Shown in pieces: positions 20,560 to 30,871 of a stretch of DNA of 64,000 nucleotides (position 1 is the first letter of the stretch; every line of letters starts with the position of its first letter). The stretch lies in contig CM058229.1 of NCBI GenBank assembly GCA_030180135.1, forward strand, positions 45,907,522 through 45,971,521. Direction: 5' to 3'. The translations under genes and the position numbers were made by a program. The DNA is from Orychophragmus violaceus (taxonomy: Eukaryota > Streptophyta > Magnoliopsida > Brassicales > Brassicaceae). The notes under the pieces are model-generated. The model ran no database searches and had not been told where the DNA came from. It worked only from the letters and a program-made list of their open reading frames with translations.

Positions 20560-22341
20560 TGGAGTTGGTGGCGGATTACGATCTAGATATCATCTACCAT
20601 CCTGGAAAAGAAAATTTGGTAGCAGACGCCTTGAGTCGGAAGAGGACCGAGGTGGCTGTGGAGAAAGATGCAGAGACCTTGGTCGGTTTGGTCAAGTCCT
20701 TGCATCTGAACGCATTGTCAGTAGACAATGAGCCACTTGGCCTTGGAGCAGCAGATCAGGAGGATCTGTTGACTCGTGTTCGGTTGGCTCAGGAACATGA
20801 CAAAGAGCTGATCAAGTCGGTGAACAACAACAACACCGAGTACCAGTTTACCAATAATGGAACGATTGTGGTGAATGGACGAGTATGTGTTCCCGACGTG
20901 AAGGACCTTAAGGAGTAAATCCTAAGGATGGCTCATCAGTCTAAGTTCTCAATTCATCCCGGACAGACCAAGATGTACCAAGACCTCAAACGGTACTATC
21001 ACTGGGTCGGGATGAAAAGAGACATTCCGGAATGGGTGTCTAAGTGCCAAACGTGTCAGTTGGTCAAGATCGAATACCAAGTCCCAAGCGGCCTGTTGCA
21101 AAGTTTGCCCATACCGGAATGGAAGTGGGACCACATCACGATGCACTTTGTGACTGGACTGCTTGCCACTCGGTTAAGGAAAGACACGATATGGGTTGTG
21201 GTGGACAGACTGACCAAGTCTGCACATTTCTTAGCCATCAAGAAGACTGATGGAGTGGGCAAACTTGCTGAGAAATACATTGATGAGATCGTAAGACTTC
21301 ATGGTATTCCAGCAAGTATAGTCTCAGATTGAGATGGTCGATTCACTTCTTATTTCTGGCAAGCTTTTCAGAAAGCCCTAGGAACGAGAGTGAATATGAG
21401 TACGGCTTATCATCCTCAAACGGATGGACAGTCGGAGAGGACCATACAAACGCTAGAAGACATGTTGGGAACATGTGTTCTGGATTGGGGCGATTCTTGG
21501 GACAAGTACTTGCCCTTGACCGAGTTTTCTTATAACAACCGTTATCAAGAAAGCATCGGGATGTCGCCCTATGAAGCCTTGTATGGCTGGCCGTGTAGGA
21601 TCCCGTTGTGTTGGACACAAGTGGGGGAGTCCAATGTTATTAGACCGGATATAATTGCTGAGACCACCGAGCAAATCCGATTCCTAAAGGCGAAGAAGAA
21701 GGAGGCGCAAGACCGCTAAAGGAGTTATGCGAATAAGAGAAGGAAAGACATTGAGTTCCAAGTCGGGGACCGAGTCTACCTTAAGATGATTTACCTTCAA
21801 AGGAAGGGCAAGGGTTTCCAGGCGAGGAAAACTTGATCCAAGATACTTAGGGCCATTCACGATTCTGGAAAGGGTCGGGAAGGTCGCTTACAAGTTGGAC
21901 TTGTCAAACGAGATAGAAGCATTTCACAATGTATTCCATGTCTCGCAGTTGCGCAAGTGCCTCTCGGATCAGGATGTGATTATGCCAGAGATCCCAACAG
22001 ATCTTAAGGCAAACCTCACTTTGAAAACTAGACCCTTAAGGATTCTGGATAGGCTGGAAAAAGCCACCAGGAAGAAGGTGATCCAGATGGTCAAGGTGGA
22101 ATGGATTTGCAATGGAGTCAAGGAGATTACTTGGGAGACTGAGAATCGTATGAGGGCTGACTACCCAGAATGGTTTGAGGAGTTTACAAGAAACGAACAT
22201 CTTAGAGCGGATTCGGGACGAATCCATTTCAAGTGGGGGAGACTTGTAACATCCACAAACCGGCCTAAGGGCCGTTTGGGCTGTCTATGGGACCATAAGG
22301 TCGAACACAAGATCAAGGGGGATAATCCGAGTATTCCATAG
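20559..22341 (+). pseudogene. RNase H end, integrase and chromodomain-like tail of element D
   Basis: The frame starts with VADYDLDIIYHPGKENLVAD, the RNase H end. The zinc-binding part follows with H-P-G-x-T-K-M-Y at about 20955 and C-x2-C in SKCQTCQL. The core has the first Asp in WDHITMHF (normally MDF, so Asp is shifted to His), second Asp in SIVSD, and Glu in DGQSERT. The C-terminal part has VGDRVYLK and ends with VEWICNGVKEITWETENRM, a group II chromodomain-like tail. Stops are at 20916, 21330 (TGA, CpG type) and 21718; the frame changes near 21800. The last frame runs past the polypurine tract to a stop 96 bp inside the LTR. Confidence 0.88.
22231..22244 (+). other. Polypurine tract of element D
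   Basis: AAGTGGGGGAGACT lies immediately before the 3' LTR. The inverted counterpart in element C is at 18984-18997. Confidence 0.8.
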
Positions 22342-23865
22342 GCAGCAGAAGGGTCAAGTTCAGCTGGAAGGAGCTGAACAGTCAGCTGGGAACCAGCTCA
22401 ACTTAGCTAGCTGGAGTGTTCATGTGTCGGACAAACACTAGCTGACCATAGCGAATGGGCACCATTGGGAGATTCACCCATTCGTCCCAAAAGAAGCAAC
22501 TCTTCCCATGGGAAGTTGGTTGCGATTTCATTATCTATAAATAGACCATTGGGAGGCCAAAAATCGACACATTACACACAAGGGGACAACCCAATAATTC
22601 TCTTAAAGGCAAAGGCCACAAATCGAGAGAAAAGAGGAGAGAGAGAGGCCGGCCGTTCTAAGGAATTTCCGGCGGTTTAAGAAGGCTAAAGGAGCGGTTT
22701 AGTGGAGGGTTCAAGGCGTGAACAGAAGGAAGAAGATGACTTCCAACGCGGCCAAGGACCAGGGCAAATCCGCTACAACCTCTAAGGTTAGATCCGACCT
22801 TTTTGGTGTGCGGGTGATCGGACGGTACATCTTGGAGACGTATGCCGGGTCATGGATGGTCGGACGGCGTATCTTGGAGATGTTGGCTGGATCATGAACC
22901 GCAACCGGCAAGTGGCCTAGTGTGAACGGTTCGGGAATGGAACCTGGTTGATCACGGCCACACCATAGAAGTACCACCAGATCATGGACGAGGTGCGAGC
23001 CGTGCATCGCGATCGCGGATCGATGGCAACCGTCCGTGGACCATCTCATCCGTTCGCGGTGAACGGTCGCGACCGTTCGTACATGGGTGTGGGAAGCGAC
23101 CGTGGGTCGACTGCACGAACGACCGTGTTGTCCTTATGGACGTAAGCGCGGTCTGTGCTGATCGTCCTTACGGAAGCACTCACGGCGCACGCGGATCATC
23201 TTTATGGACGTATGCGCAGTACGTGACGGGCGACGTTACGGACGCGACGCGATACGTACGGATGACCTTACGGACGTCCATGATGGATACGTTCACGATC
23301 GTACGGACAGACACATACGACCGCGGATCACGGCCACGGTCGTGGATCCCGGAACGGTCGGAACGCGGTTCGGATTAAGAGCATGGCCGACTAGATGGAA
23401 TGTAGAACGGACTTAGGATTGTGTGATGCATTCGGGGTTATGGGATCATGTAGATTCGTATAAATGTTAAGTTGTTGGATTTTACCGATTATGCATACTA
23501 TCATTTTGTGTTGTTTCAGGAGATGAAGATGATCAAAGGGATGATCATGCCTAGGAGCGGACCGAGACCCAAGGACGAGTGGTGTGTGTTGATAGATAGT
23601 CTGTTTGGACCGATACATTATTGATAGCATAACGACTATAAACCACATTGTATTTGGTACCTTTGATATAATTAATAAAATGTCTATTTATCCTTGCTTG
23701 TATTGCCTTAGTTAAGAATGGAATGAAATGTCTAAGTGGAATACCCGCACTGAAAATGTTAAGTATAGAATGAATGGACTTGAGGTTCGTGAAGGATTCT
23801 TAAAGTTGACCGGTTGGTTAGTGGAACGTTCCGTCTGGGCCTTAGGGTCGGGATGGGGTGTTTCA
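22245..23865 (+). repeat. 3' LTR of element D (1621 bp)
   Basis: Begins TGTAACATCC and ends GGGGTGTTTCA. A TATA box TATAAATAG is at 22536-22544. The part from about 22830 to 23390 is unusually rich in CpG and in the words ACGG/CGTAC, unlike its AT-rich neighbours. Confidence 0.85.
22536..22544 (+). promoter_or_regulatory. LTR TATA box of element D
   Basis: TATAAATAG lies 290 bp into the LTR. The following sequence carries short purine-rich words (GAGAGAGAG near 22640) typical of plant 5' leaders. Confidence 0.55.
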
Positions 23866-23870
23866 AGCCC

Positions 23871-25146
23871 AAATAGATCATATGCGTCTTTCTAAGCATG
23901 CATCTCAGATCACTTCATACTCAAGGCATCTCCCACCGTATTAGCCTTTCATGGATGATAGGTTATCTCAAGTTCATAATCCAGAACCAACTCTATCCAC
24001 CTTCTTTTTTATCTTATGTTCAGTTCAAGCTGTGTGAAAATATACTTCATGCTCTTGTGACCAGTGAAGATTTGCACCTTGGCACCATATAAATATGATC
24101 TCCAAATCTTCAGAGCAAAGACCATTGCCGCCATTTATAAATCATGAGTACGATAGTTACCTTCATGCTTCCTGGATTGCCTTGATGCGTAAGAAATCAC
24201 CTTACCTCTTTGCATCAAGACACATCCTAATCCTGTTATGGATGCATCGGTATAAACCACATAAGGTTCATTCGGTTCAGGTAATGCCAAGATTGGGGCA
24301 GTCGTTAGCATTTCCTTTAACTGTAGGAAGCTAACCTCACACGACTATTTCCATTCATACTTAACGTCCTTCTGTAGTATCTAGCTAACCCAAGGAAACT
24401 TCTAATCTCGATTGCGTTCTTTGGTCTTGGCCATTCCTTTATGGGTTTGATTTCTCAAACGGAAACTCCTTGCTCTAACACTATATGTCCAAGGAATCCG
24501 ATACTTCTTTGCCAAAAATTACACTTACTTAGCTTAGAATATAGTTTATTCTCCCTTAACCGTTCCATCACCATCCTTAAGTGATCTTGGTGCAATCTAT
24601 GATCATTCGAATAGACAAGGATATCATCAATGAAGATGATAACGCAAACGTCCAACCAATCCCAGAACAAGCCGTTCATCATCTCCATGAGCACGGCCGG
24701 CGCATTGGTCAATCCAAACAACATGACAACAAACTAAAAGTGGACATATCTCGTCCCGAAAGCTGCCTTCCGAATATCCCTTAGATTTATCAGAATCTGA
24801 TGATAGCCTTGAGCCAAATCGATTTTAGAGAACCATGTTGCTCCTCGGAGTTGATCCAGCAACTCGTCAATCTAGGGTAGTGGGTACTTATTTTTCACAG
24901 TTACCCTATTTAATACCAGGTAATCAATGCAAAGCCTAAAGCTACCATCCTTCTTTTTCACGAATAGTACCAGTGCACCCCATGGGGAACCACTCTGCCT
25001 AATGAAACTTTTTTTCTAGCAGCTCCTCTAACTGGTTCTTCAACTCTGCCATTTCAGCCAGAGCCATTCGATAGGTTTCTCTAGAGATTGTAGTAGTCCC
25101 TGGTTTTAACTCTATCGTGAATGGTTCAGATCTATCAGGTGGTGGT
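23871..25146 (-). pseudogene. Reverse transcriptase and start of RNase H of gypsy C
   Basis: From 25146 downward: ELKPGTTTISRETYRMA, then AEMAELKNQLEELLEK, the standard chromovirus RT start. The best frame is 24724-24455 with MLFGLTNAPAVLMEMMN, FIDDILVYS (active site) and SKCNFWQ, then FLGHIV. RNase H follows down to 23871, where the register continues at 20499 beyond element D. Many stops are present. Confidence 0.85.
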
Positions 25147-26135
25147 CATGAACTCGCAATATTGTCATTTTAAATCATCAACTAGCAAAATGTCAGGATT
25201 TTAATATATAATTTTAACAAAGTTAACGTCCCTTATATAGAAATATAATGAATAGTGATTAATTTATATAAAAAGAAGATCTAAAATTTATTGGTCCCAA
25301 TTTTAAGCTTACTACGAAGAATTATTATACAGACTTCAAAGAACAAAGAGAAATAAACTCTAATCCAATCAAATTGTAGGAAATCAAGCCAACAAGTATT
25401 ATAAATTCCAAAACCTAATTTAAAATCCAAAAACCTCAAATAAATTATGAACCGAAATAGTAATTGACCCGAAGGACATGAGCGAAATCATGAACATTCA
25501 TGAAAATTCATCCGGAAACCTTTACACACACAAACAAGAGATAAATTTAAGGTATGAAAAGAATGATTTAGAAGAAACAAAAAAAATGGGAGGAAGGGAG
25601 ATCAACACTGCGGAAAGAAAAGGCTTCGGCGTCGGCTTCTAAGGCATAGATTTTTAATAGATTTAATTTTTAGAAAAATCTGGGATAAAGAGAGATTAGA
25701 ACCCTAGGCTTATGAATAATATATATACTTCAGTTTTAACGGAGTTATAAACTTTGTTAATGGGACTTTAACGTTAAAATTGTGTATTAAAATCCTAACA
25801 TTTTGCTAGTTGGTGAATTAATTTGTTAATATTAACGAGTTCGTGTATTAATCGGACAATGTTAAAAGTGTGTGTGTTTTTTTGGCAAAAACAAGTTTAG
25901 TTGGTGTATTTTTTGGGTTTTTTTCCATCGAATTTCAACTCCGGTTAGAGATGCCGTTAACGGGACGTTAACTCCGTTAAAATTATATATTAAAATCCTG
26001 ATATATTTGCTAGTTGGTGATTTAAAATGACAATATTAACGAGTTCGTGTATCAATCAGGTAATAAAAAAATATGTCTATTTGTTTTGGCAAAAACGAGT
26101 TTAGTTGGTGTATTTTTTTGGATTCGACAAAAAGT
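25147..26135. mobile_element. AT-rich repeat element with long inverted arms and a duplicated arm
   Basis: The arm 25147-25232 is inverted at 25962-26049: both contain the words CTAGCAAA, TGTCATTTTAAATCA and AACTCG in mirror order. A second, direct copy of the right arm lies at 25762-25843, and the stretch after it (TTTGGCAAAAAC-AGTTTAGTTGG) is also repeated about 204 bp later. This suggests a nonautonomous DNA transposon, perhaps Mutator-like, with a tandemly duplicated right end. No transposase is visible, and the left end abuts gypsy C without an obvious target duplication. Confidence 0.5.
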
Positions 26136-26252
26136 ATGTGTAGTTTATATCATCTTTTAGTAATTAACAAAGTACTTAACAAAAGTTTGAGATATTTCAA
26201 AATTTTCACTTAAATTATATCAAGAAGAAAAATCATTCGGTAAAGCCACGTG

Positions 26253-26474
26253 GGCCAATCTTTTATATCACTGGAGTTTTTGGGTCAAGTGGCTCAATTC
26301 TTTGCTGGTCTTAGACCATTTTTTAGTCCTACCTTTCTTCAACTCAAAGTCCCATGCATGGAGGCCAATCTTTTTATATCACGGAATTTTTGGGTCAAGT
26401 GGCTCAATTCTGTGCTGGTCTTAGACCATTTTTTAGATCCTACCTTTATTCAAATCAAAGTCCCATGCATGGAA
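26253..26474. repeat. 110-bp tandem duplication
   Basis: GGCCAATCTTTTATATCAC at 26253 recurs at 26363, and both units end with AAAGTCCCATGCATGGA. The units differ at about eight places. An 86-codon open frame spans both, but it arises from the repeated sequence and resembles no protein I know. Confidence 0.8.
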
Positions 26475-26759
26475 GCTAAAAAATATTTTAATCCTTTAGA
26501 CTACTACTAAGTTGATTAAAAAAGTAGTCATAGTCAACCAGCAAAGAAAATCTAACCAGCATGTTCATAATAGTCAAAGTCGATCAAAACAAAACAAAAT
26601 TAATAGTTTATTTGATAATTTATATAATAACTTTAGAAACATTATAATCATAACTAATATCAATCAAAAATAACTAAAAGAGAAATATTCACACACAGTA
26701 GTAGTCTATCTAATATAATTCGTTGGAATGAATCTCCATTGTGGAGATGCGATCTAATG
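26475..26759. other. AT-rich flank, no feature seen
   Basis: No ORF or repeat is visible. The last five bases (26755-26759, TAATG) are the expected left target duplication of Tat element 2, but its partner is lost because the other LTR is truncated. Confidence 0.4.
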
Positions 26760-27409
26760 TGTGATAACCGAATTCGTCACAAAGATTAAATGCTTGTTTT
26801 GCTAGGTTAGAATGAATGTGCTTGGTGGAAATCTATAGGTCAAAGCTTATTTTTATTAAAGAGTAGAATAAGATTGAGAGACGAACATGAAAGTCCGAGG
26901 TCGTCAAGAGACGAGCTCGTTTAAGGTTTGAGAAGTTAAAAAAAAAGTCTGAGGACGTCGATAGACGAGCTCGGATCTCAATTCGAGACGTGCTTTAATT
27001 CTAGAGAGAAAGTAATGAAGTGCACAAATCCCAAAAATTTACGTTAATCTACACTGCAAAAACCTATTTATAGTAAAATACGGTCGTACTTTTGTACGGG
27101 CCATTGACTCCTTGTCAAGCTTGTGACGAATTGGCCGTACTTCAGGTGAAAAGTGGGGCAGGCCGACCATGTCATATTTGTTAGTTGAACCGAGCTGATC
27201 TGAATCATCGAGCTGGCCGAGCTGAAAAGGTCTGATCGTGAGACGAGCCGAGCCGAGCAGGACCGTCTATGAGCTGAACCGATCGCTCTTCAAATGGAGG
27301 TCTGTTTTTGATTATGGGCCCACTTGGATAGTTTCTTATTGGGCCGATCATAGTCCAGAGAGCAGGTATGGCCCGAACTAATAGATGGGTGCTAAACCCA
27401 TATATAACA
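26760..27409 (-). repeat. 3' LTR of Tat element 2 (650 bp)
   Basis: In element orientation it begins TGTTATATATGGG at 27409 and ends CGGTTATCACA at 26760. It matches 37089-37588 over the shared part; for example AAAGCTTAT and CGGTCGTA occur at the same spacing. The TATA box is at 27065-27072. Confidence 0.88.
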
Positions 27410-27424
27410 GTAAGCCCCCCCCCA
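27410..27424 (-). other. Polypurine tract of Tat element 2
   Basis: On the minus strand the nine-G run, followed by CTTAC, lies directly before the LTR start. Its position and purine run fit a plus-strand primer. Confidence 0.65.
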
Positions 27425-27765
27425 GTTCGTCGATCTTGAGTGTGCTTAAGGTCGGCGGATTTCCGAAAGTTTGGTTGGGTCGATACCTGTTCGGTGGGTC
27501 TTTGGTCGGTTCAACTTGTGCATGCTCGTTTCCTGATGATTGTTTTGATCATTGGAGGGAAAAATGTTTCTTGGAGGAAGCGTTGGAAGTTGAAGGGACG
27601 CTTAGGTGTAATGATGAAAAGCTTATTAACCGCCAGAAGTTGTAGGGTTGCCTAGGTTTAATGATGACCACTTCCTCTTTTGTTGCCCTCCGTTCTTCAT
27701 TTCCCTCCTTTCACAGGTATTTTGCTCTCCCTTCTCCCTAGAATTTTCTCTCTCTATATTCTTGT
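27425..27765 (+). promoter_or_regulatory. Leader region of the antisense ORF of element 2
   Basis: This lies between the 3' LTR and the first codons of the antisense ORF. It ends in a pyrimidine-rich stretch (about 27690-27755, CTCCCT/TTCTC words) resembling a plant 5' leader. Transcription into the ORF would have to start here or in the LTR reading outward. No clear TATA box is seen, so the promoter is inferred. Confidence 0.35.
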
Positions 27766-28738
27766 TTGTTGTATACTTTCGTGATGAGGATCGATTCGAA
27801 CTCTGATTCGTCTTCCGAGAATGACGATCGGTACTCAGTAAGGCTGTCCAAGGGAAATTCGGCTCAGTCCAGATCGTCTTTCAAGCAAACCGATTCTTTG
27901 GAAAGCTCGGAGAAACGAACTGAAGTTATAGGTCACTCCCCATGCTTCCAAGGTAACCGAGCTTGTTCTCCGCCGGTCATGGATCGTCCACTGAGCATCC
28001 AGGTTCCCTTCCTTATAGATGAGGATCCGGATGACGATGTTGAGGCGTCTTCCTAAGTGTGGGTCCTTGTGAAGAATGAGATCCTTGACTATGATAATGC
28101 TTTGCTTGCCTCTCTTCTATCAGTTCCGACCAGGTCCAAAAAAGCTCGGAAGAGGCAGGTGCATCAGAACTCGGCCAAATTTAAGAAGACGACGAATCCT
28201 CGGGCTCCTCGGGTCATTCTTCAGACAAAGAGCACCGAAGATGATTTGAAATGGACCGTGATAAACTGCGCTCGCGCTAGCACTACCCATCTCGAGCTTT
28301 GTCTGCCCGAAGAGGATGGGAGACCTTGGCATTTCCCGGAGGGCTGGATATGCTTGTATGATTTATGGTTCAAAGACAGTCACCTGAGGTTTCCCTTGCC
28401 GAAGCTACTCATCGCCTACTATGAAGAAAGGAGGATCGCGATGTCCCAACTTTTTCCTGCAGCGATTCGTAACCTAGTCATTTCCATGGTCCTGGCTGTG
28501 GAGTGCGGTGTTGAAACGAGTCTTTGGTTTTACTAAGAGATTTCGACGATATCAGTGAACAAAGGGACCATGGGAACTCGTTATGTCAATATGCAACCTT
28601 GAAATGGTCTCAAGCTCGTTATCGAGAAGCCGTCTAAGACCGATGATTGGCAGGATCAATACTTTTATGTGCGGGTTAATGAGACTTCGGTTCCTGACCC
28701 GGAAATGCCGTATAGAACAAAGTGGAATAAATACCATG

Positions 28739-28805
28739 GTAGTGCTTATCTCGTGCTTTAGTTCGTTCCTTTTTGTTGACTAACTCATGGTTTTTTTTCT
28801 TGCAG
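28739..28805 (+). other. Probable intron 1 of the antisense ORF
   Basis: Donor GTAGTG after TACCATG, a T-rich tract, and acceptor TTTTTTTTCTTGCAG. The protein-like reading on the left stops making sense at the donor. Confidence 0.6.
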
Positions 28806-28940
28806 ATCATCATCATTTTTCTCTTCCTCCTCCATAAGGTTTTTTCGAGGATCTTAAGAAGCTCCTTGCGCTCGGATTCCAGAAGTAGCCAGAGATCCAC
28901 GCCGAGCGAGTGAGGAAGTCTCTTGATCGGGTTGACGCAT

Positions 28941-29001
28941 GTATTTTCTTAATTATCTTTTCCCTTAGGTTTTGATCGGTTCTGAGAGATTTTTTTTGCA
29001 G
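28941..29001 (+). other. Probable intron 2 of the antisense ORF
   Basis: Donor GTATTT, an AT-rich middle and acceptor TTTTTTTTGCAG. At 61 bp it is at the short end of plant introns but plausible. Confidence 0.55.
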
Positions 29002-29379
29002 ATAGTTGGAACTTGCGTACTGTTGGATCTTTGATCGAGCTGAATAACAAGCCGGTTCTTCATTATGCAAAAAGGAGGAGGACAAAGAAAGACATGGGTC
29101 AATAGGATATTGAAATCATTGAATACATCAATGAGAACCTCGTGGAAGAACAAATCAATGCTAGCAATCAGGATCGCGGTGGTGATGACTCTCTTGGAGA
29201 TCTTCTGGATGGGCTAGTGCTTCGGAACGATCGTGATCGATAAATCTACCGTTGGCTGCCGAGAAGAGGAAAAAGAAGAAACAGAAGAGAGGGCAGCCCG
29301 ATAATGTTGCTCCAACTGACTGCGCTGCTACGGTTGAGGCTCGGGACCAGGGGGTCGAGGATGCTTTTGAGGATCCTCT

Positions 29380-29380
<1 letters not shown>

Positions 29381-29410
<30 letters not shown>

Positions 29411-29547
29411 AAGAAGAAGAAGAAGAAGAAGAAGAAGAAGAAGAAGAAGAAGAAGAAGAAGAAGAAGAAGAAGAAGAAGAAGAAGAAGAAGAAGAAGAAG
29501 AAGAAGAAGAAGAAGAAGAAGAAGAAGAAGAAGAAGAAGAAGAAGAA
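29381..29547 (+). repeat. (AAG)n microsatellite, 55 uninterrupted units
   Basis: A pure AAG run of 167 bp within the coding frame of the antisense ORF; on that strand it encodes polylysine. Interrupted AAG/GAC codons continue to 29563. The same position in element 1 (413-437) has only about eight basic codons with a methionine in the run, so this is an expansion specific to this copy. The open frames reading poly-Arg and poly-Ser across it are artefacts. Confidence 0.95.
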
Positions 29548-29804
29548 TAAGAAGACGAAGAAGATGGCAAGAATGCTCGGGTTGAGGGTGAGGTTAAAGC
29601 CTACTGGGTCTGAACCGACTGTTGAACGGCCTGAATTTCACATTTACCTTCGATTATTCGGGGAAAGGGCCGATTATCCACAATGGAGAGGCGTGTACAT
29701 CTCTATTTTGTAATCTGAGAGCTAGTCCGACCAGGGAGCGCCCTTCGACTAATGAGTTCTTTATGCCTGAATTACAAAGGCAGGCCGGAACCAACTTTGC
29801 TCGG

Positions 29805-29878
29805 GTATGTCCTTGCTAGTTCAGTTTTTTTCATGTTTCTGTTTCTTTCTTCTAATCATTTCCCTTCTCTCTTTTTAG
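29805..29878 (+). other. Probable intron 3 of the antisense ORF
   Basis: Donor GTATGT, long pyrimidine tract and acceptor TCTTTTTAG. It separates the two blocks that are also conserved in element 1, where the same intron is recognisable at 1019-1103 but has no AG acceptor. Confidence 0.7.
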
Positions 29879-30871
29879 GGGTTTTGCAACCTTATCCTTT
29901 TATACGATCGGTATGAGGCCGAGCTGCTTGCTCGTAGGAATTCAATCAGAGAGCTCAAGTGGGATCTCCTTAAGGCTCATAGGGCAGTTACAGAGCTTAA
30001 AGGCTATCGCGGAACGGTGAAGGCTATGGATGAGATCCGTTCGTCCCTCAAGGCTTAGGAGGAAAAAGTGGCTGCTCTAGAGAAGAAGATGGAGGAGCTT
30101 AGTGCTGATAACGTTTGGTTGGATGCCAAAAATAAAGAGTGCCTGAGGAACTGTGCCAATGCTCAGGCGAAAGGTGATGACTCAACCAAACGTATAGAAG
30201 AGTTGGAGACAGAACTGAAATTTGAGTGTGTTCGTCTGAAGGCATCTCGCAAGCATGAAGTTTTAAAGGACATGGGACGGATTTTCGACAAGGCCCAGGT
30301 TCGGTTTACAAAGATCAAGAAGGCGAGGGAAGAGGAAGCTCGTGGGAAGAGAAAACTGATACAGAGGAACCAGGCTGCTGTTGTTTCCTCGATGCTGAAG
30401 ATGCTTGTTCGCGAGGGTATTGAGATTCCGGTGTCTAAAATAGAGAAGGCGGAATCTGATATAGTCACAATTAAGCGCGAGTTTCTTCAGATCCAGGCTA
30501 TGGACTTGAATGAGAAATATCTCACCATGAATCCACTGGAAGAGCATGGTCACGAAGGCGCTTTGTCTGCGATCGTGGCAAATATTTATGGATCTAACCA
30601 GGAGGCCTTGACTCCCGATTTGACGGAAGCTCTTTTCCAAACAAGGGTGGTGGATGAGGCCGAAGATCTGGATGGAGATCCAGTCGACGACGGTACTAAG
30701 GGCCAGCCTGAAGGTCATGCTATCAAACAGCCAGAGGATCAAACTGATGGTCAGAATGGAAGCCGTTCTGTCGACGCCTCTCAAGTTTTTTCTCTCTGTT
30801 GTTTTTCCTTTTGTCTTCTCTTTTTGGTAAGCTCGTACTTAGTGCTTTATGCACCCCCCTTTTTAATATAA

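Larger units (their letters stand above)
20500..23865 (+). mobile_element. Gypsy element D nested in C, internally deleted
   Basis: The element runs from a 60-bp stub of the 5' LTR (20500-20559) straight into the last part of RNase H, then integrase with a chromodomain-like end, polypurine tract and a complete 3' LTR. The flanking pentamers are AGCCT (20495-20499) and AGCCC (23866-23870), a target duplication with one later change. So the 5' LTR remainder, gag, protease, RT and most of RNase H were lost in one deletion after or during insertion. Confidence 0.82.
17303..25146 (-). mobile_element. Gypsy chromovirus-like element C, split by nested element D, 5' end missing
   Basis: On the minus strand RT and the beginning of RNase H lie at 25146-23871, and the RNase H end plus integrase at 20499-18984, followed by polypurine tract and 3' LTR. 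Between these parts sits element D (20500-23865) with a near-perfect 5-bp duplication. Removing D and one copy of the duplication restores the reading register of the RNase H end. Nothing upstream of RT (gag, protease, 5' LTR) remains; the break at 25146 abuts an AT-rich repeat element. Confidence 0.82.
27784..30871 (+). pseudogene. Antisense intron-bearing ORF (putative gypsy-type transposon protein) of element 2
   Basis: Blocks in order: an acidic Ser-rich start (27784-28053), an in-frame TAA (28054-28056), then the conserved domain at 28200-28530 with HFPEGWICLYDLWF and LRFPLPKLLIAYYEER, characteristic of the plant putative gypsy-type transposon family (Pfam Transposase_28). After a frame change near 28540 the KPSKTDDWQDQYFYV block follows (28625-28670). 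Three introns with GT-AG ends are visible: 28739-28805, 28941-29001 and 29805-29878. A lysine tract (29381-29547) and a C-terminal coiled coil (30068-30600) with acidic tail complete it. It runs opposite to gag-pol. Role unknown. Stops at 28054, 28610 and 30056 mean it is not functional here. Confidence 0.78.

Noticed and set aside
26250..26510. 86-codon protein with an internal repeat
   Set aside because: The repeat is the 110-bp DNA duplication, whose length is not a multiple of three; small gaps make the frame hold by chance. No family resemblance.
29304..29585. Long open frames reading poly-Arg and, on the other strand, poly-Ser
   Set aside because: They are the two other readings of the pure AAG run and have no independent support.
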